A DNA stretch of 64,000 nucleotides from Polytrichum commune (GCA_950295325.1 OX485804.1:24924001-24988000); one strand, 5' to 3'. Numbered from the stretch's first letter, positions 11,991 to 24,345 are shown. Notes: generated by a model from the sequence alone, not told the origin. Numbers and translations are program-made.

Positions 11991-13129
11991 CGATGTGATG
12001 TTGATATACTTTTCCATTATGATGTTTGAAGAATTCTTATGCCTTGTAAGTATCCATTTGCAAATTGTTGTGTCCTCTACTTGTAACATGTTGACCTTTC
12101 ACTATTACTAATATATCACTAGGGCAAGAGTTCCTAGTATTAAATATGCCGGGTGTCTACATTGTGGCTTAGTTCTTATCCTTATCACATACAAACCCCA
12201 TGCATCAAATGTAATGAAAAAACTCAAGTGCTTTGCAATAAACAAGCGATTCTTCGAACACGCTCCATTGCTATGTTGAGCCATGCCCACTTTAAGAAAC
12301 TCCCTTTGTTTACTCAAAGGGCCTGCACTTAGCACGTAATTATTGAGTCAATTTAGAATAAACCGAGCCGCATTCTTCATGTGCTCACGATAGAAGTGAG
12401 AAACAATTGCCCTATTAAGGTTCGTACCTTATATTGGAACACCTGACCAAGGTAAGTTCTAGTAACCTTAATATGTGAAAAAGAGGTTAAAAAATGGTTA
12501 AATGTACTAGGTAAAATGCATTTGTATGGGCAAGATATGGTAAGTTACTAATATATTAACATGTGTAATTTTGTGTTATTGCCATGCTCAAATTTATGAT
12601 AAAACTAAACATGCCCGATAAGTTTTGGGCAATGCTTGAGAGAGAGAGAGAGAGAGAGAGATCCAAATGACTTATTTGCTTGTAGTTTTTTTGGAATGCA
12701 TTCCTCTCTCCTCCCTCTCACAAGCAACATCTTTCCTTGTGTGTTGCAAAATTTACGATTTAGTCCATGTTTGTCATTTACTTACTACTCCAAAATTAGG
12801 AAATGTCTATTAATTGTCCAGCAAGAAAACTTTAACTTTGCGATAAGTAGATCTTCTCATATTTTGTTAAAATGAGGGACTTTGTTCATTCAACTATGTA
12901 TGGAGTTGTCTTTCACAAAATACTTGTCCCATAAAAAATTTTGTGATCGAGAATTGTGTGAGGTCTACGTATCAAACTCATGTTGAGTTGGTTAAAACGT
13001 GAGTTTGAAAGTGTATCCATAATGTTAGCCAATTTTCTCGAGGCTTGAAATAATTTGCTTAAAGAGTGATGTCGAGCTACCAAAACCCAATGTTTTAGGT
13101 TGTTGTACTAGAATGGGTGGGCCAAGCTA
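11991..13129. other. No gene; AG microsatellite
   Basis: Spacer with an (AG)n microsatellite of about 24 bases at 12638-12661. ORFs at 12108-12335 (minus) and 12636-12875 (plus, beginning in the microsatellite) have no recognisable features. Confidence 0.5.
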
Positions 13130-13380
13130 ACCTTGCATAGGCCGACCCGAGGTTTTGGATGACATGTGCCAGGGCAAACCCTATTTTGGTTCCCAAAGTT
13201 CTTTTTTGAAGTTTTTGGGATGGAAAGAGGATGTCCAAGGACTCAAGGAGTATCGCCCAACTTTCAAAATAGGCTTTGTTACACAATGAGCTAACCGGTT
13301 CCTTAATAAGAATTCTCTCAAAGAAGGATAAAACCCATGGCTTTGTCACTCGTTGAGAGACTTTACACATAGCTCTAATA
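13130..13380 (-). repeat. Dispersed repeat A, copy 2
   Basis: Reverse-oriented partner of 2370-2600. On the minus strand it retains a 101-codon open frame (13095-13400) with the fragment ERILIKEPVSSLCNKAYFES, and the matching region of the partner is also partly open. The shared frame hints at a coding origin, but I cannot name the protein. Confidence 0.6.
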
Positions 13381-14264
13381 TGGCCCACGACTTCAAACAA
13401 AGTCTAAAATCTTCAAACTCGTCAGCATGAGCCTCGGGGAAGTAACAAACACTTGGAGTTGATTTAGTTAGGTAGACATGCCTTATTAAAAACACTTACC
13501 TTACTCCAACACCTACTTTTGGGCGTAAAATGGTTCATACTCCTCCTAAAATGAACTATTTCATAATTAATGAATTGATTGATATGATAGCTCTTTGGTT
13601 GTGATAGCCAAAAAATCAATGCTCAACACCCTCAACATTAACCACTTTAGACATACCTATGTAACCACTTGAGAAGATCACATCCAATATAGTTTAATAT
13701 GGTTCAACATGAACTAACTATTTTTTAGAATAAATTTGCCACATGTCATATCCACATTGGTCACGACATATTCAATCCAATGTACAAATATGGTTGTCAA
13801 CATTCATCACTTCGTAGTATACACTCTTTGAAAATTTGACACAAATTAAGGTCTAGTCAGTTCAACTTCATCCTCATGGCATTGGATTTGCACCAAATGT
13901 GCAAATCAACTACAATTTTTTTCATGGCTTTATTGGACATTGGAAGAGATCAATCCTCTTAGAAATAACCATAATATGCCTATCTACTTTACTAATCGAT
14001 GGGGCATCCAAGCAATGGCTTTTTTTTAATGGGTTACTTTTATTTTTTATTTTATTTAAAAAAAAAACCTTTCAATGTGACAGACAACATCATAAACTAC
14101 CTTTCAAATGCCGGGTTGCGAAATCCTTACTCGTTTACACAAAATCGAAGATCAAATCATATTCTTCCAAATTTGAACTTTTTTAAATATTCAGTTCAAA
14201 TTAAGAACTTTCCGATTCTTTATGTTGCACCATAACTCGTATATTGCCCTCCAATCCATATTCT
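13381..14264. other. No gene recognised
   Basis: AT-rich, with short overlapping ORFs and no domain. It lies just downstream, in the coding sense, of the hAT relic and may include its eroded 3' flank. Confidence 0.45.
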
Positions 14265-15212
14265 TCACCGATATCCTGCATAATGAATCTCACAATTGGC
14301 TCTTGATAGCATTTTGTTTTGCAAATCCCTTTCACAAATTGCAATACTTGAGGGAATGACAAACATTTTTTGCCAAAGTTTCATGGGATGCGGCCAATTG
14401 GTATACCACTCATTGAAGCCTACACAAAATTGCCATGCCTCGTACAATTATTTATTTTCACATTCATGCCTCAAAGTTTCTGCAAGCTCAAGCAACTCCA
14501 CTCTACTTGTATCACCTTCAATTGCTGTCAATCCAAAGTTTATGCTCAATCTCTCCAACCATTGCTCTGACATAGTTACACAAACTTCTTCATCACTTGG
14601 ATAATACTTTGGACTATAAAGTTTTGATTTGTTGAAAACATGTAAATTAGGAAACCTTTTGTTCAAGCTATCCACAATTTCTTGCACATACATAGCTCCC
14701 ATCATCTTGCATTCTTCTAGTATGTCCTCCCGATCAAAATTTTGTTTGAGATACATAGGATGATATGTGCCTTCAACATCATCATTTGCCCTCCATCTTA
14801 ACACACCATCCACCCATGCTTGAGACAAAAATGGACCAAAGTTCTTGGTCGATCGTCCAAAGTTAGGTCTGAGACCAATTAAAAACTATCTCTTCAGACT
14901 AGAAATTGATGAATCCAAAGTGGATCCAATTGATGAAATATCAACCAAGTCATATTGAAATTTTCGATATAATTTATCTAGTTCCATCAACACATCCACC
15001 ACAAGATGAAGCATAAATTGAAACCAAAAGGTTGTAGCTTGATGATACCAATAGGCATCCTCCACTTTGAAAGCATCCAACCTTGAAGTTCGAGACTTCG
15101 TGAAAAACCTCAATTCAGTAAAGAAAACTTGAAAGATCACCTCACACCAAATTATCATTGCATGGGGTTGGCCATCGGGTTCATTGGCATTACGAACGGA
15201 CACTTTATTCAC
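14265..15212 (-). pseudogene. hAT-type transposase relic (ZNF862/DUF4371-like)
   Basis: One minus-strand frame runs from 15212 to 14265, interrupted only by an in-frame TAG (14886-14888) and TAA (14448-14450). The first block (15212-14889) has LVVDVLMELDKLYRKFQYD and DLVDISSIGSTLDSSISSLK, typical of the middle of ZNF862-like hAT-derived proteins. The second block (14828-14451) has YVQEIVDSLNKRFPNL and LYSPKYYPSDEEV. The third (14447-14268) has MFVIPSSIAICERDLQNKM, matching the hAT C-terminal dimerisation region with its Cys-Glu-Arg core. Known: hAT transposases excise DNA in the nucleus and dimerise through this tail. The N-terminal BED finger and the first catalytic block are absent. Inferred: a truncated, decaying copy. 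Family confident, activity excluded. Confidence 0.78.
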
Positions 15213-15475
15213 GCCGGCCCCTTGTAGACCGGAGTTTCTCTCTCTCTCTCATTGCATGGGGAGGCACCAATCACTAGTTACAAGTAAACTGGTTGAGTTT
15301 GAGGAATAACTAGTCAAAGTTCAAGATTTTAGGAAAAACCCGCAATTTAATAAAGAAAAATCTAAAGGTCACCTCACACCAAACTATCAATGCATGGGGA
15401 GAACATACCACTAGTTACATACAAACCGGTTGAAGTTCAAGACTTCAAGAAAAACCCCCAATTCAATCATTTCAG
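15086..15475. repeat. Local partial duplications beside the hAT relic
   Basis: The segment 15086-15172 (GTTCGAGACTTCGTG to CATTGCATGGGG) recurs at 15319-15401, and its first half again at 15437-15475. Shared text includes GGTCACCTCACACCAAA and TGCATGGGG. A piece of the hAT relic has been copied locally upstream of its 5' edge. The intervening 15176-15240 block with a CT microsatellite matches 39776-39853. Confidence 0.65.
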
Positions 15476-17149
15476 TTACCTCATGTCTACTCACAAATTA
15501 TTGAATGACAACCTCTTCAATGATCACAATCATATCGAAAACTCAATACAAACTTAAATTGGGTTTAGTTTGGTGTCACTTTCAAGAGTAGAAGTAGACT
15601 CGTATCTCCTAAGTCACTTTGAAATTGAAGTGTAGCTTATATATACATGATACAACATTGTTTGCCCATAATTATGCAATATAGTTGAGGAGACCGTCCT
15701 TTTGATGGGTTAAGATTTATATTAAAAAAAATTGGCCTTTCCATGTGACATGCATTTTTTTTTGTTTTCACTTGTTTTTTTTTCTTTCAATGGGCAAGAT
15801 TAATTTCAGACTTCATACACTTTCTTTTGGCTTGTGAGGGTGCAAAAGGAAGCCTTGCATGCAATTATACCAATCCGATATGTCCCAAATAACTAGACAT
15901 TGGCTTTGTGTGCATCACACATTAGCTCATGATAGGCAACTTAGGATTTGTGGCACCCATGTTACAAGTTTCATGATGAAGTTAATCCCATTTTGGTTGT
16001 GAATGATTTGTCCCAATTTACTCACATTGAAATAATGCAATGTGTTTGGTTATAATTCACATGTCAAATCAACTTCAATAATATGCACTAATCATCTTAT
16101 ACTTTTGGCATTAAAGTTGGTATGCCACATGAATTAGTGCGCACTTCCACGTGTCAGCGAAATCGACAAAAACCTCTAGAAGATAAATATTTGCACGAAA
16201 GTGTCTGCTGATTTTCCTTGGATCTCTAAAATATGTGGCAAGCAATATAGTAGGGGAACGTTGTAGTTTGAGGATGGAGACTTAGCCGCCTCTTTGTTCT
16301 GAAACCTATAAAATGATTTTCATGTGATTGGGAAAAACTTCATTCTCAAACACATGTTGGTGTGTGTCCAAGATTGTGATATCCTACACCTCTTTTTTTT
16401 AAAATAAAAAATTAAAGGATGGCATGTGCTTGATACTATAAACCTTGCATGAAGTTTTCTAGATTTGTTGGATTTGATTTCATTTTTCTAGAATCTCAAA
16501 GATATAAAGTTTGATTTCTCCAATCATGCAACATTCAAAATGGGTAAGTGCGAGGACAACCACATTCCAACTTGCATGTTGGACAACGAAGCAAATCCAT
16601 GGAAGTCCTTGGCCCAAAAAATGCTTGAAGATATTGGCGAGAGTTTAATTTTGCTATCCTAAACAAGCAACACATGCAAGTGTGCCCTTATTTGATATAA
16701 TCTTGACATTGGTCATTTGGTCTTCTGTCTCGAAAGGGGGAAAAATTAGCCGTGTCCTTATAGTGGTCTTCAAGACTTGTCATTTGACACACTCTTCAGT
16801 TGCCACCTGACGGTTGTAAGAAAATGACATTTTTGTCCAGGCAATCTCCTGTGTCCAACAATGATTGCAAGACAATCAAACCCTAACAACTTCTTTTTGT
16901 AAAACAAGAAATACAGTGCTTGAGAAAGGAGGGGGGGGGGGGGGCAATCATTTCTACCCAACCACGCCATCGTACACGTTTACATTATAATCTCCTAAAT
17001 GTATATGTGAACAATACAAACTTTACAAAGATACCATCCGTACGATTAGAACCACCATTAAAAGTACGAGTTTCCTTTAATAAGCTGATGAATTGAACTA
17101 AGCTTGTTTGAATGATTTTTGAAGAGAGTTTGCTTGGGCCTTTAGGAGT
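15476..17149. other. No gene recognised
   Basis: AT-rich with a 14-base G tract at 16931-16944. No domain or repeat boundary is visible. Confidence 0.5.
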
Positions 17150-17215
17150 TAACATGGGTTGATGATGACTAGTGTGGGCCACACTAAATCAGAAGTTTAG
17201 TGTAGGTAGCGTCCA
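17150..17215. repeat. Palindromic AGTGTGGGCCACACT repeat
   Basis: Contains TAGTGTGGGCCACACTAAAT at about 17170, then TTTAGTGTAGG. The same or a closely related palindrome lies near 10784, 30225, 61700 and 61804. The flank TTGATGATGA is shared with 10776, so this is a dispersed element and not a chance motif. Confidence 0.5.
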
Positions 17216-17958
17216 TAGTAAAAACCCACTATTTCTCAATGGGGGAGGGTCAATTTTAGAATGGCAAATAGGCATGTGGACAAATGGATTCCTCCTTGAC
17301 CAATACAACAATCTTGAGTGCCTGGCTTGGCAACACTAGAATCATCGGCGTTGTCAATACACAGCATGGGATATCACTACTCTAGGGTTTCTCTCACAAT
17401 GGGAAAGTCTTCTTTGGTTGTCTTCTTTCCCCGAACCTTATTTGCCCGTTTGTAGGATTCACTTCTCTTGACCCTCAAGTGCACACTACACCCTATTTGC
17501 AAAGGGCCTACACTAGGTGCCTAGATATCTTCGAGTGTCATGTCCATTAATCGCCAATATGATACTATTCGCCAACATAAGCAACTCTTTTAAGTGGGAA
17601 TATTTGCAGTATGACATTTTAGTGTAGTACATTGGGATTCTTGAGATGATAGTTTTGCATGCGTCCAAGAATACAAAGGGATAATACTAAGGAGCGTATT
17701 ATGGCAAGTGTCATGTGTTTACATTTTAGTATGCAAGAGGAAGGCGTTGTTGAGTATACTAATGCCAAGTGTCACTTGGGTACACTTTAGTCAACTTGTA
17801 GACCATTGTGTAAGACCGCCATACATCTAATAGTATTATTAAGCATACTCATGCCAAGTGTCACGAGGTGGCATTGATGATGAGGTTGTTGATCGTTAGG
17901 GTAGCTTACAATACGCCTCAAAATAGGGCGGGTGACACTACTACGCATGTGGTACTAA
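17216..17958. other. No gene; short spaced repeats
   Basis: Three copies of a phrase like ATGCCAAGTGTCAC lie near 17702, 17761 and 17847, suggesting an eroded tandem repeat. Otherwise unremarkable. Confidence 0.45.
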
Positions 17959-18402
17959 GGGGCGGTTTACACTATGGACCATGAAGTCGTCCCACGTAAG
18001 AGGCCTATTTTGCGTGGGACGACTTCATGGGATGACTTCCATGGTCCGAGTTACTAAAATATTAGTTTTCATGGTTCATGGGCCCTTCACTAGGTGTAAA
18101 CCGAATGTGGACCATGAAGAATGACCATGCACCAAAAAGGCTTAAAACGGCATTTTTCTGACATGGGCCCTTGCTCTTTTTCCCGGACCACCTCTTTTGC
18201 TTGTCCCAACGGAAAACCCGTTGGACCATGGCAGTGGATAGAGTAGGCTTAAAAAATATATTTTGTGGACCTCAACCTCCGTGGTCACTTTGCCATTTTT
18301 TCCTTGGTGTAAACCCAAGTCGTCCCAGGACGACTTCAACGTCCAATCACATCGCTTAGACGGCCGTGGGACGACTTCATGGTCCATAGTGTAAACCGCC
18401 CC
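17959..18402. mobile_element. PIF/Harbinger-type MITE, 444 bp, TAA TSD
   Basis: Perfect 38-bp terminal inverted repeats (17959-17996 and 18365-18402) begin GGGGCGGTTTACACTATGG. The element is flanked by TAA on both sides (17956-17958 and 18403-18405). A 3-bp TWA target duplication and GC-rich TIRs are the signature of PIF/Harbinger (Tourist-like) elements. Inside, the TIR inner part is repeated in inverted form at 18013-18028, giving a 16-bp stem with 17981-17996. A further short palindrome AAGTCGTCC/GGACGACTT lies at 18313-18333. No transposase domain is present, so it would need an autonomous helper. Confidence 0.88.
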
Positions 18403-20028
18403 TAAACACCATAAGCGATGTAGTGGTTCATGGACAATTTCAAACACTATTCCATAAAAGGAATGCTTCTATAATTAATATCTATTAGATTATTATCGTA
18501 ATTCAACATGAACCCATAATTCAAGCTCCACACCTTCCATTTGTAAACCAAAGAATATATCAAACCTTTAACATACATTTTGTGATACACCATTGGTTTT
18601 GGTCATTTAAGGGTTAAGGTATCTCACGTGGCCATGTTGTGGGCATTGTCAACTCTATACAAATATTTTTTTACACACATTGTTGTTGAATATGTTCAAG
18701 AGTTGTTTCATCTACACTCATATGTGCAATTAGGTTGCCTTTGCGTATAGGTTGTCTTTACACCCATGCAAATTATCTTTGGTCAAATTCATAGTACAAA
18801 AACTTACAACCCATATGAGTTTTTGTATAGCGACCACAATAAATAAATAATAAAATTACTTGTTTTATTTATTTACCGTGGCAACACTCACTCAGACCGT
18901 GTGCAATGTTGGTGATTTGGCATGACGCAACCCAATTGCACATACCAATGTAGTTAGCAATCATAAAATCACGAAAGTTGTTGTTGTGATTATTATGCTT
19001 GTAGTAGAGATGCAACTGTTGTAAGAGGTCAAAGTGAAGATTTCTCATTATGTAGATATTTATATACTCAAACAACCACACTCTTCAATTATGTTGGCAT
19101 TTGTTATCGTTCCAAATAACGAACCCGGTTTTCAATCTCCACAATCACACCCATAACGATATCTACATTGTGAACACATGAACCAATGTTATTATACCAC
19201 GTGTCTTTTGGATATCCGTTCTTGACTACAAAGCCTTGCCATCATCACATACCATTCAAAGTTATAGGCGTTCGGAACTTCGGGTTAAGTAGAGTAAGGC
19301 CCACATACATAGCACCTCAATTTATACTTAACCTACTCCCCTTATCGGTCGATCACACACTACACTACTACGCAAGTGCTTGGCTATTTTTAGGATCAAA
19401 ATCGCTCGATATTCAGACCACATGCTGATTAAATGCCTTGACTTGTCAACTGCTATCTGACCTTTAAAAACAAGAGATTCTTTGTGGATTTTATTCCACG
19501 GGCCTCCTCCTCCTCCTCCTCCTCCTCCTCCTATATATAAAGATGAGTTTTTATGTGGAAGAAATTAAAGATGCAAAAAACACACGGCCATCCTCAATCA
19601 CTCATTATTATCACGACGTAACTTCATTAACTTATTAAGCCTTGAATCTCCGCACTAGATATCGGCCAATGCCAAGGGCCTCCGAGCCGGGCCATGGAAT
19701 CTAAGTGCGAGGGGATATGTTTACCACCACTAGGATAAGCGGGCCTTCAACGGACATTTTGAGCTTTGCACCCACCTCTCGTAGACTCCAAAAAAACATG
19801 GAGTTGATTAGTGTGAGATGATTAGTGATTTCAAATGGTGCTCATAACCGATTTTTTCTTTTCTTTTTCAAAAGTTGGAGGATTTTTATGTATATTTGGT
19901 ACATCTTCAATGTGAAGATTCTCTTTCTTATTGAACGATCATATGTGCCTCTCCAGTTATGTCGACTGTTGAGAATCTATAATGGTTAACAAATTTGGAG
20001 CACTTGCCTTATGGAGGTTTTCTTCTTG
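18403..20028. other. No gene; CCT microsatellite
   Basis: Contains a (CCT)n microsatellite at 19503-19532 and an A/T hairpin near 18839-18874. No coding feature was recognised. Confidence 0.5.
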
Positions 20029-20459
20029 GGGCCACTTCACACCCGAGCCAAGAGCCGTGACCATGAAGTTGTGGGAGCCCAAAAGAAAGTGTCCAAAGGT
20101 TGTCCCAAGACACCTCCAAAATCATGTAGTGTGGTCACAAGTCCTCAAGTGTAGTGTGAAGTCATATGTGACCAAGCACTCAACCAAATGCAGATTCAAT
20201 GGATTTCTATTCATATGGACCCTCACACATGATTAAATAGAATAAATCAATGGTTGTGAGTGTTCGAAGTGCCATGGTCTCCTAGTGGTTTTGTGTTAGG
20301 CCTACCTCCAAGAGGTGGACTATGAAAATAATCCAAGTGACCATGAAACATGATCCATTCGATGCCATGTAGGAATCCATGTAGGCTTTACACCCATCTT
20401 GCATTCACTTACTCCGTTGGTCCCTCAAGCGTAGTGTGAAGCGAACTTGGTGTAGTGCA
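20029..20459 (-). mobile_element. Truncated PIF-like MITE, second family
   Basis: Matches the reverse complement of 23404-23885 from the terminal GGGCCACTTCACAC onward through CCTCAAGTGTAGTGTGAAG, AAACATGATCCATT and GGTCCCTCAAGCG. Homology stops at about 20459, so the far terminal repeat (roughly 70 bp) is missing. The 84-codon ORF at 19982-20236 falls partly in this repeat and is not a gene. Confidence 0.75.
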
Positions 20460-23403
20460 GTTTACACATTAGTATTGAGCAAGACAAATAGAATTGGTGA
20501 CACTAAATACATTGTTTAGTGTATGAGTGCCTATTAAATTACTAGTGCAACCATTACTACCTACCATGGTCAACTATGCTCTAAACTTTGCAATGTCACA
20601 TTTGTGTCAACCAAAGTGCACATGATATGAAGGATTTACGCAATGTTAACATGGACGCGTGATAAAAAGAGGATTAATATAGCATATAACATTATGTGAT
20701 ATTATAATAATTTCAATGATGATAACATGATGCGTGTGAGCATGTAGTTTGAATTCATTGGTGGTTTATTTTGATGTCAAAACTCATGATATATGGTAGG
20801 GAAACGTGACCATAAGGAGTGCGATTTAAACTAAGCACATATGTTCCCGAGGGTTTTTTGGGATGTAGGAGAAGGAGTGACATTAAGGAGGTTGTTATCA
20901 CAGAGTTTGGAGTGTATTCATTTCATCGTGTGGTGAAACTTAGCCCCCCATATATGTGGTGTAGGAAGTATTAGGCCATTGAATGCTTTGACTCCTTACG
21001 CTTCTCGCAACCGAAGGTCAAAAGTTGGTGCTAATAGTATATAGTTGTCATATGTATAGATAGGTTGATAGGTACCTATCACCATGCGAGGACGAAATCC
21101 TCGCCAAGACTCAATAGGAGGGGAGGGGAGGGAGGGGGCTTTTAGGGCTAGGTAATGCTTTTAATACTTAAACCCTAAATGCCCGTGGTTGCGAGCCGTT
21201 TTCAGAGATATATTTCTCAAGGCGAACTTTTTTCCCCTCTTTATATATATATATATATATTTGTTTCTTGACATAATAAAGTTGTGCACCATCTATAGAA
21301 ACCAGTCGAAAATTTATATTGGTGAGTCTAAGATATGGATTTTGAAGTGGTTGGAATTCTTAATTTTTTCTTTGTGACAAAATTATCTATTTTGGGAAGT
21401 AACAATGTCCGTGACATGTATATATTTGCTTTGTTTTTTGCACCAAATTATGTAACTCTTATTTCTAGCCAACCATATTGAAGATCAAGTGCTTTCGATA
21501 CATCTTGGAATTCTACTATATTTTGAAGGAAAATGCTTGTGAAATGATCCTCACCGAACCACATACCAATCAAACACAGGGGTCCAATCAAGAAAACGAG
21601 CCACTTGAGATCCATCTACCTTAGTGTGAATTGTTCTATTGATTTGCGGTTCCAAGTTATTAGGATGAATTCAATTCAATCCACCGACACATTCCACTTA
21701 CCAACATGTGGAGTTGGGTGAACATGTTTGTTGTTGTTATCCAAGTCGCCATCTTACCCCCCACCCCCACAAAAATCTACTAAAACATCAACTATGTATA
21801 CTATTATTTCCCCATATACAATCATCACAAAGTTAATGTTTCAATCGATGCCATGAATTTGTCGTCACTGCACTAATCATCCCAATCAGTGCATGTTAGT
21901 ATTCATCGTCACCACGCTGTAGAACTATTCATCGAGAACGTACTATTATTTCATCTCGTAGCAAAGTCATTTATCGCCTATAATGTCCGAACCACCTATT
22001 GAACTTTTGGTAGTAAAAACTGAACTCCCGAGTAAGACGTTATTGCACCACGTAACTCCAAATAGCAACAACACACTAATCGGAAGAGCCGGTGTGATCC
22101 CACCAACGGACGAGCCTCTTCATTGTAACATTAACATTTGTCCCTTGGTAAAGTGATGGACGAGCGGAGCTTATGAGGTGGTAAGTTAAAAGCGGAAGCA
22201 GAAAGGCTTAGAGTCCATGGCATCTATCTGTCATGGGCTACAATAGATATGAGCTCCATTGTAGATTGAGGGGTCCTGTTGAGTTACAGCGTGTCCCATT
22301 TGACTAAGTTGGGGTCTCACATGCTATTTCAAGCGCAAAGTGAGATGACGTTTTTAAAAGAACCCCATGCATGATGCTATGCATTTAGTCCGTACAGTTT
22401 GACCACCTCAACGGAGGAGAGTGTAGCTCGAGGGCGCATGTTCACATGAGTATCGAGCCGAGTTTTTAAGTTAGTCAATCTAGCTAACCCATGCATCGAA
22501 ATCAAAGATCACGAATTCATCAAGCGAGTTTGAAGGTAGCGTGATTCATCAAACACCGCCTACATTCGACAGGTTTTAGTATGAGCCCCCCCCCCCCCTT
22601 CGCACATGAAGCTCGATCGGAGAGCAGGATCGGATCGTAACCTCTCATGCATCCCACATACAGACTTGACCGACCCTATACATTGATGCCCAATCCATCA
22701 TCTTTAATGACCTGCACTACACTAATTCAGGGTTTTTGGGGAGCTAATTCGGGAGTTAATCCGAGAAAGAGTAGACGAAAATCTGGGACTCCTTGTGAGT
22801 GGGAGGAAGGAGGTTTGAATCTCACTCAACCGTGGAGTTAAACCTCAGACCTTGCTTGGTGTTCCTTGCACTCGACTCCAACCTTTATATATATGGTAAC
22901 TTAATTAGAAGTTCACACGGAACCTATGTTCGGGGAAAACCGACGGCTAGTTCATTATCAGCCGATGGATTTCTCCTCATGGCCGGTCCAAATTTCCAAC
23001 CATCGGATGGCAATCCGACTATAATTTCAATCCTCCGGCAATTAGCCGATGGACCAGAAAATGTCCCGGAAATGTAGCCGGAAATGTAACTCTGCACGGA
23101 ACTATCTCGGGGAAGTTCCGAAATCGAGGAGGAGGAGTTGGAGTTGTTGTTGTGGTGGTGGTGTTGTTGGTTTTCTTTAAGCAATAATAATGAGTGTGTG
23201 CTTACTTTCTGAACAGGAAGGTGGCTCAACGCTGTGGAGGAGTTGACAATGGAATGATGGGTTTCAAGGGCTCGCAATTATTGAGGAATTTGATCAAAAG
23301 CTGTGCGTGTGTTGGACTGAGCTGTAGCAATGCTGCTGCTGCTGCTGCTGCTGCATTGCGCGGGGCCTTCTCGACTTAACCCTAAGGTCGCCCACTTAGC
23401 TTA
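20460..23403. other. No gene; small repeats and microsatellites
   Basis: Contains a (TA)n tract near 21243-21260, a 13-base C tract (22586-22598) and a (GCT)n repeat (23331-23354). A 70-bp piece at 22708-22775 (CTAATTCAGGGTT to CGAGAAAGAG) resembles 27558-27625. Plus-strand GGTTTGAATCTC near 22811 resembles a Pol III box B, but no tRNA fold was found around it. ORFs at 22799-23077 and 22924-23277 overlap one another on opposite strands and have no recognised domain. Confidence 0.45.
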
Positions 23404-23885
23404 GGGCCACTTCACACATGAGACTGAGAGCCCGTGACCATTACACTTCAAGCACTCTCATTGGTGGAAAACGCGGAGCCGCTCCAAGTTCGCTTCTTCA
23501 CACGACGCTTGAGGGACCAACGGAGTGTGTGAATGTGAGATGGGTGTAAAGTCTACATGGATTCCTACATGGCATCAAATGGATCATGTTTCATGGTCAC
23601 TTGGACTATTTTCAACACCCACTTCTTGGAGGTAGGCCTACCATAAAACCGGGAGACCGCGGCACTCTGAACACTCACAACCGTTGATTTATTCTATCAT
23701 GTGTGAGGACCCGCATGAAATAACATTTGGTTGAGGGACCGGTCACATATGACTTCACACTACACTTGAGGGTTTGTGACCACACTACATGATTTTGGAG
23801 GTGTGTTGGGACGACCTTTTGACACTTGGTTTTGGGCTCTCACAATTTCATGGTCACGGCTCTTCACTCGTGTGTGAAGTGGCCC
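23404..23885. mobile_element. PIF/Harbinger-type MITE, 482 bp, TTA TSD
   Basis: Ends are GGGCCACTTCACACATGAG and its imperfect inverse at 23885, with similarity extending about 40 bp inward through GCCCGTGACCAT. The direct flanks are TTA (23401-23403 and 23886-23888). This is a full-length relative of the truncated copy at 20029-20459. The TIR is not that of the 444-bp MITE at 17959, but both share GACCATGAAG near their ends. No coding sequence. Confidence 0.85.
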
Positions 23886-23909
23886 TTAGCTTAACTTAAT
23901 AAGTTACTC

Positions 23910-24340
23910 CACCTCCCCCTCCCTCCTACAGTGGAATGTGACCTTTCTCCTTCATTAAAATTCATCAACAGGGATTTCACATGATATGCGCAGGGAAGGT
24001 GAATGAGTTTGTGTTATCTCTTAAGTGTTTTCATGCAGCAAACTTGTAATACCCCTCTTTCTATATTCTATGTAAACGTAACATGAGCATAAGCATAACC
24101 CACAACCAACACATAACCTAGATCCAACACTACATATCACGCTCATATATTTGAGCTAAGGTTGTCACTCAATTTATTTCACCTCCCTCGTACATTGGAT
24201 CATGCTCTTTCTCTTTGATTATGATTCACTTACGAGGGATTGATACGATGTGTGCGTGGAAGGCGAGTAAGCTCATAATTCTAAAGTTTTTTCATGCAAC
24301 AAACTTGAGTCCCCCTTTCCAAATATTTTATGTAATGTAA
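23910..24340 (+). repeat. Diverged tandem duplication, about 265-bp period
   Basis: 23910-24075 and 24178-24340 share a CT-rich start, a GGGATT-TGATATG block, TTTTCATGCA-CAAACTTG and TTTTATGTAATGTAAC (in the second copy), in order. The copies are heavily diverged. The PIF MITE lies immediately upstream. Confidence 0.6.
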
Positions 24341-24345
24341 CGCAA

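Noticed and set aside
18839-18874. A/T hairpin as a terminator
   Set aside because: A simple AAATAAAT/ATTTATTT inverted tract with no gene beside it.
19255-19320. Second 5S-like phrase (GGAACTTCGGGTTAAGT)
   Set aside because: Matches only a short part of 5S; flanking blocks are not in the right order.
22799-22830. Possible tRNA gene around GGTTTGAATCTC
   Set aside because: No acceptor stem or anticodon arm could be fitted on either side.
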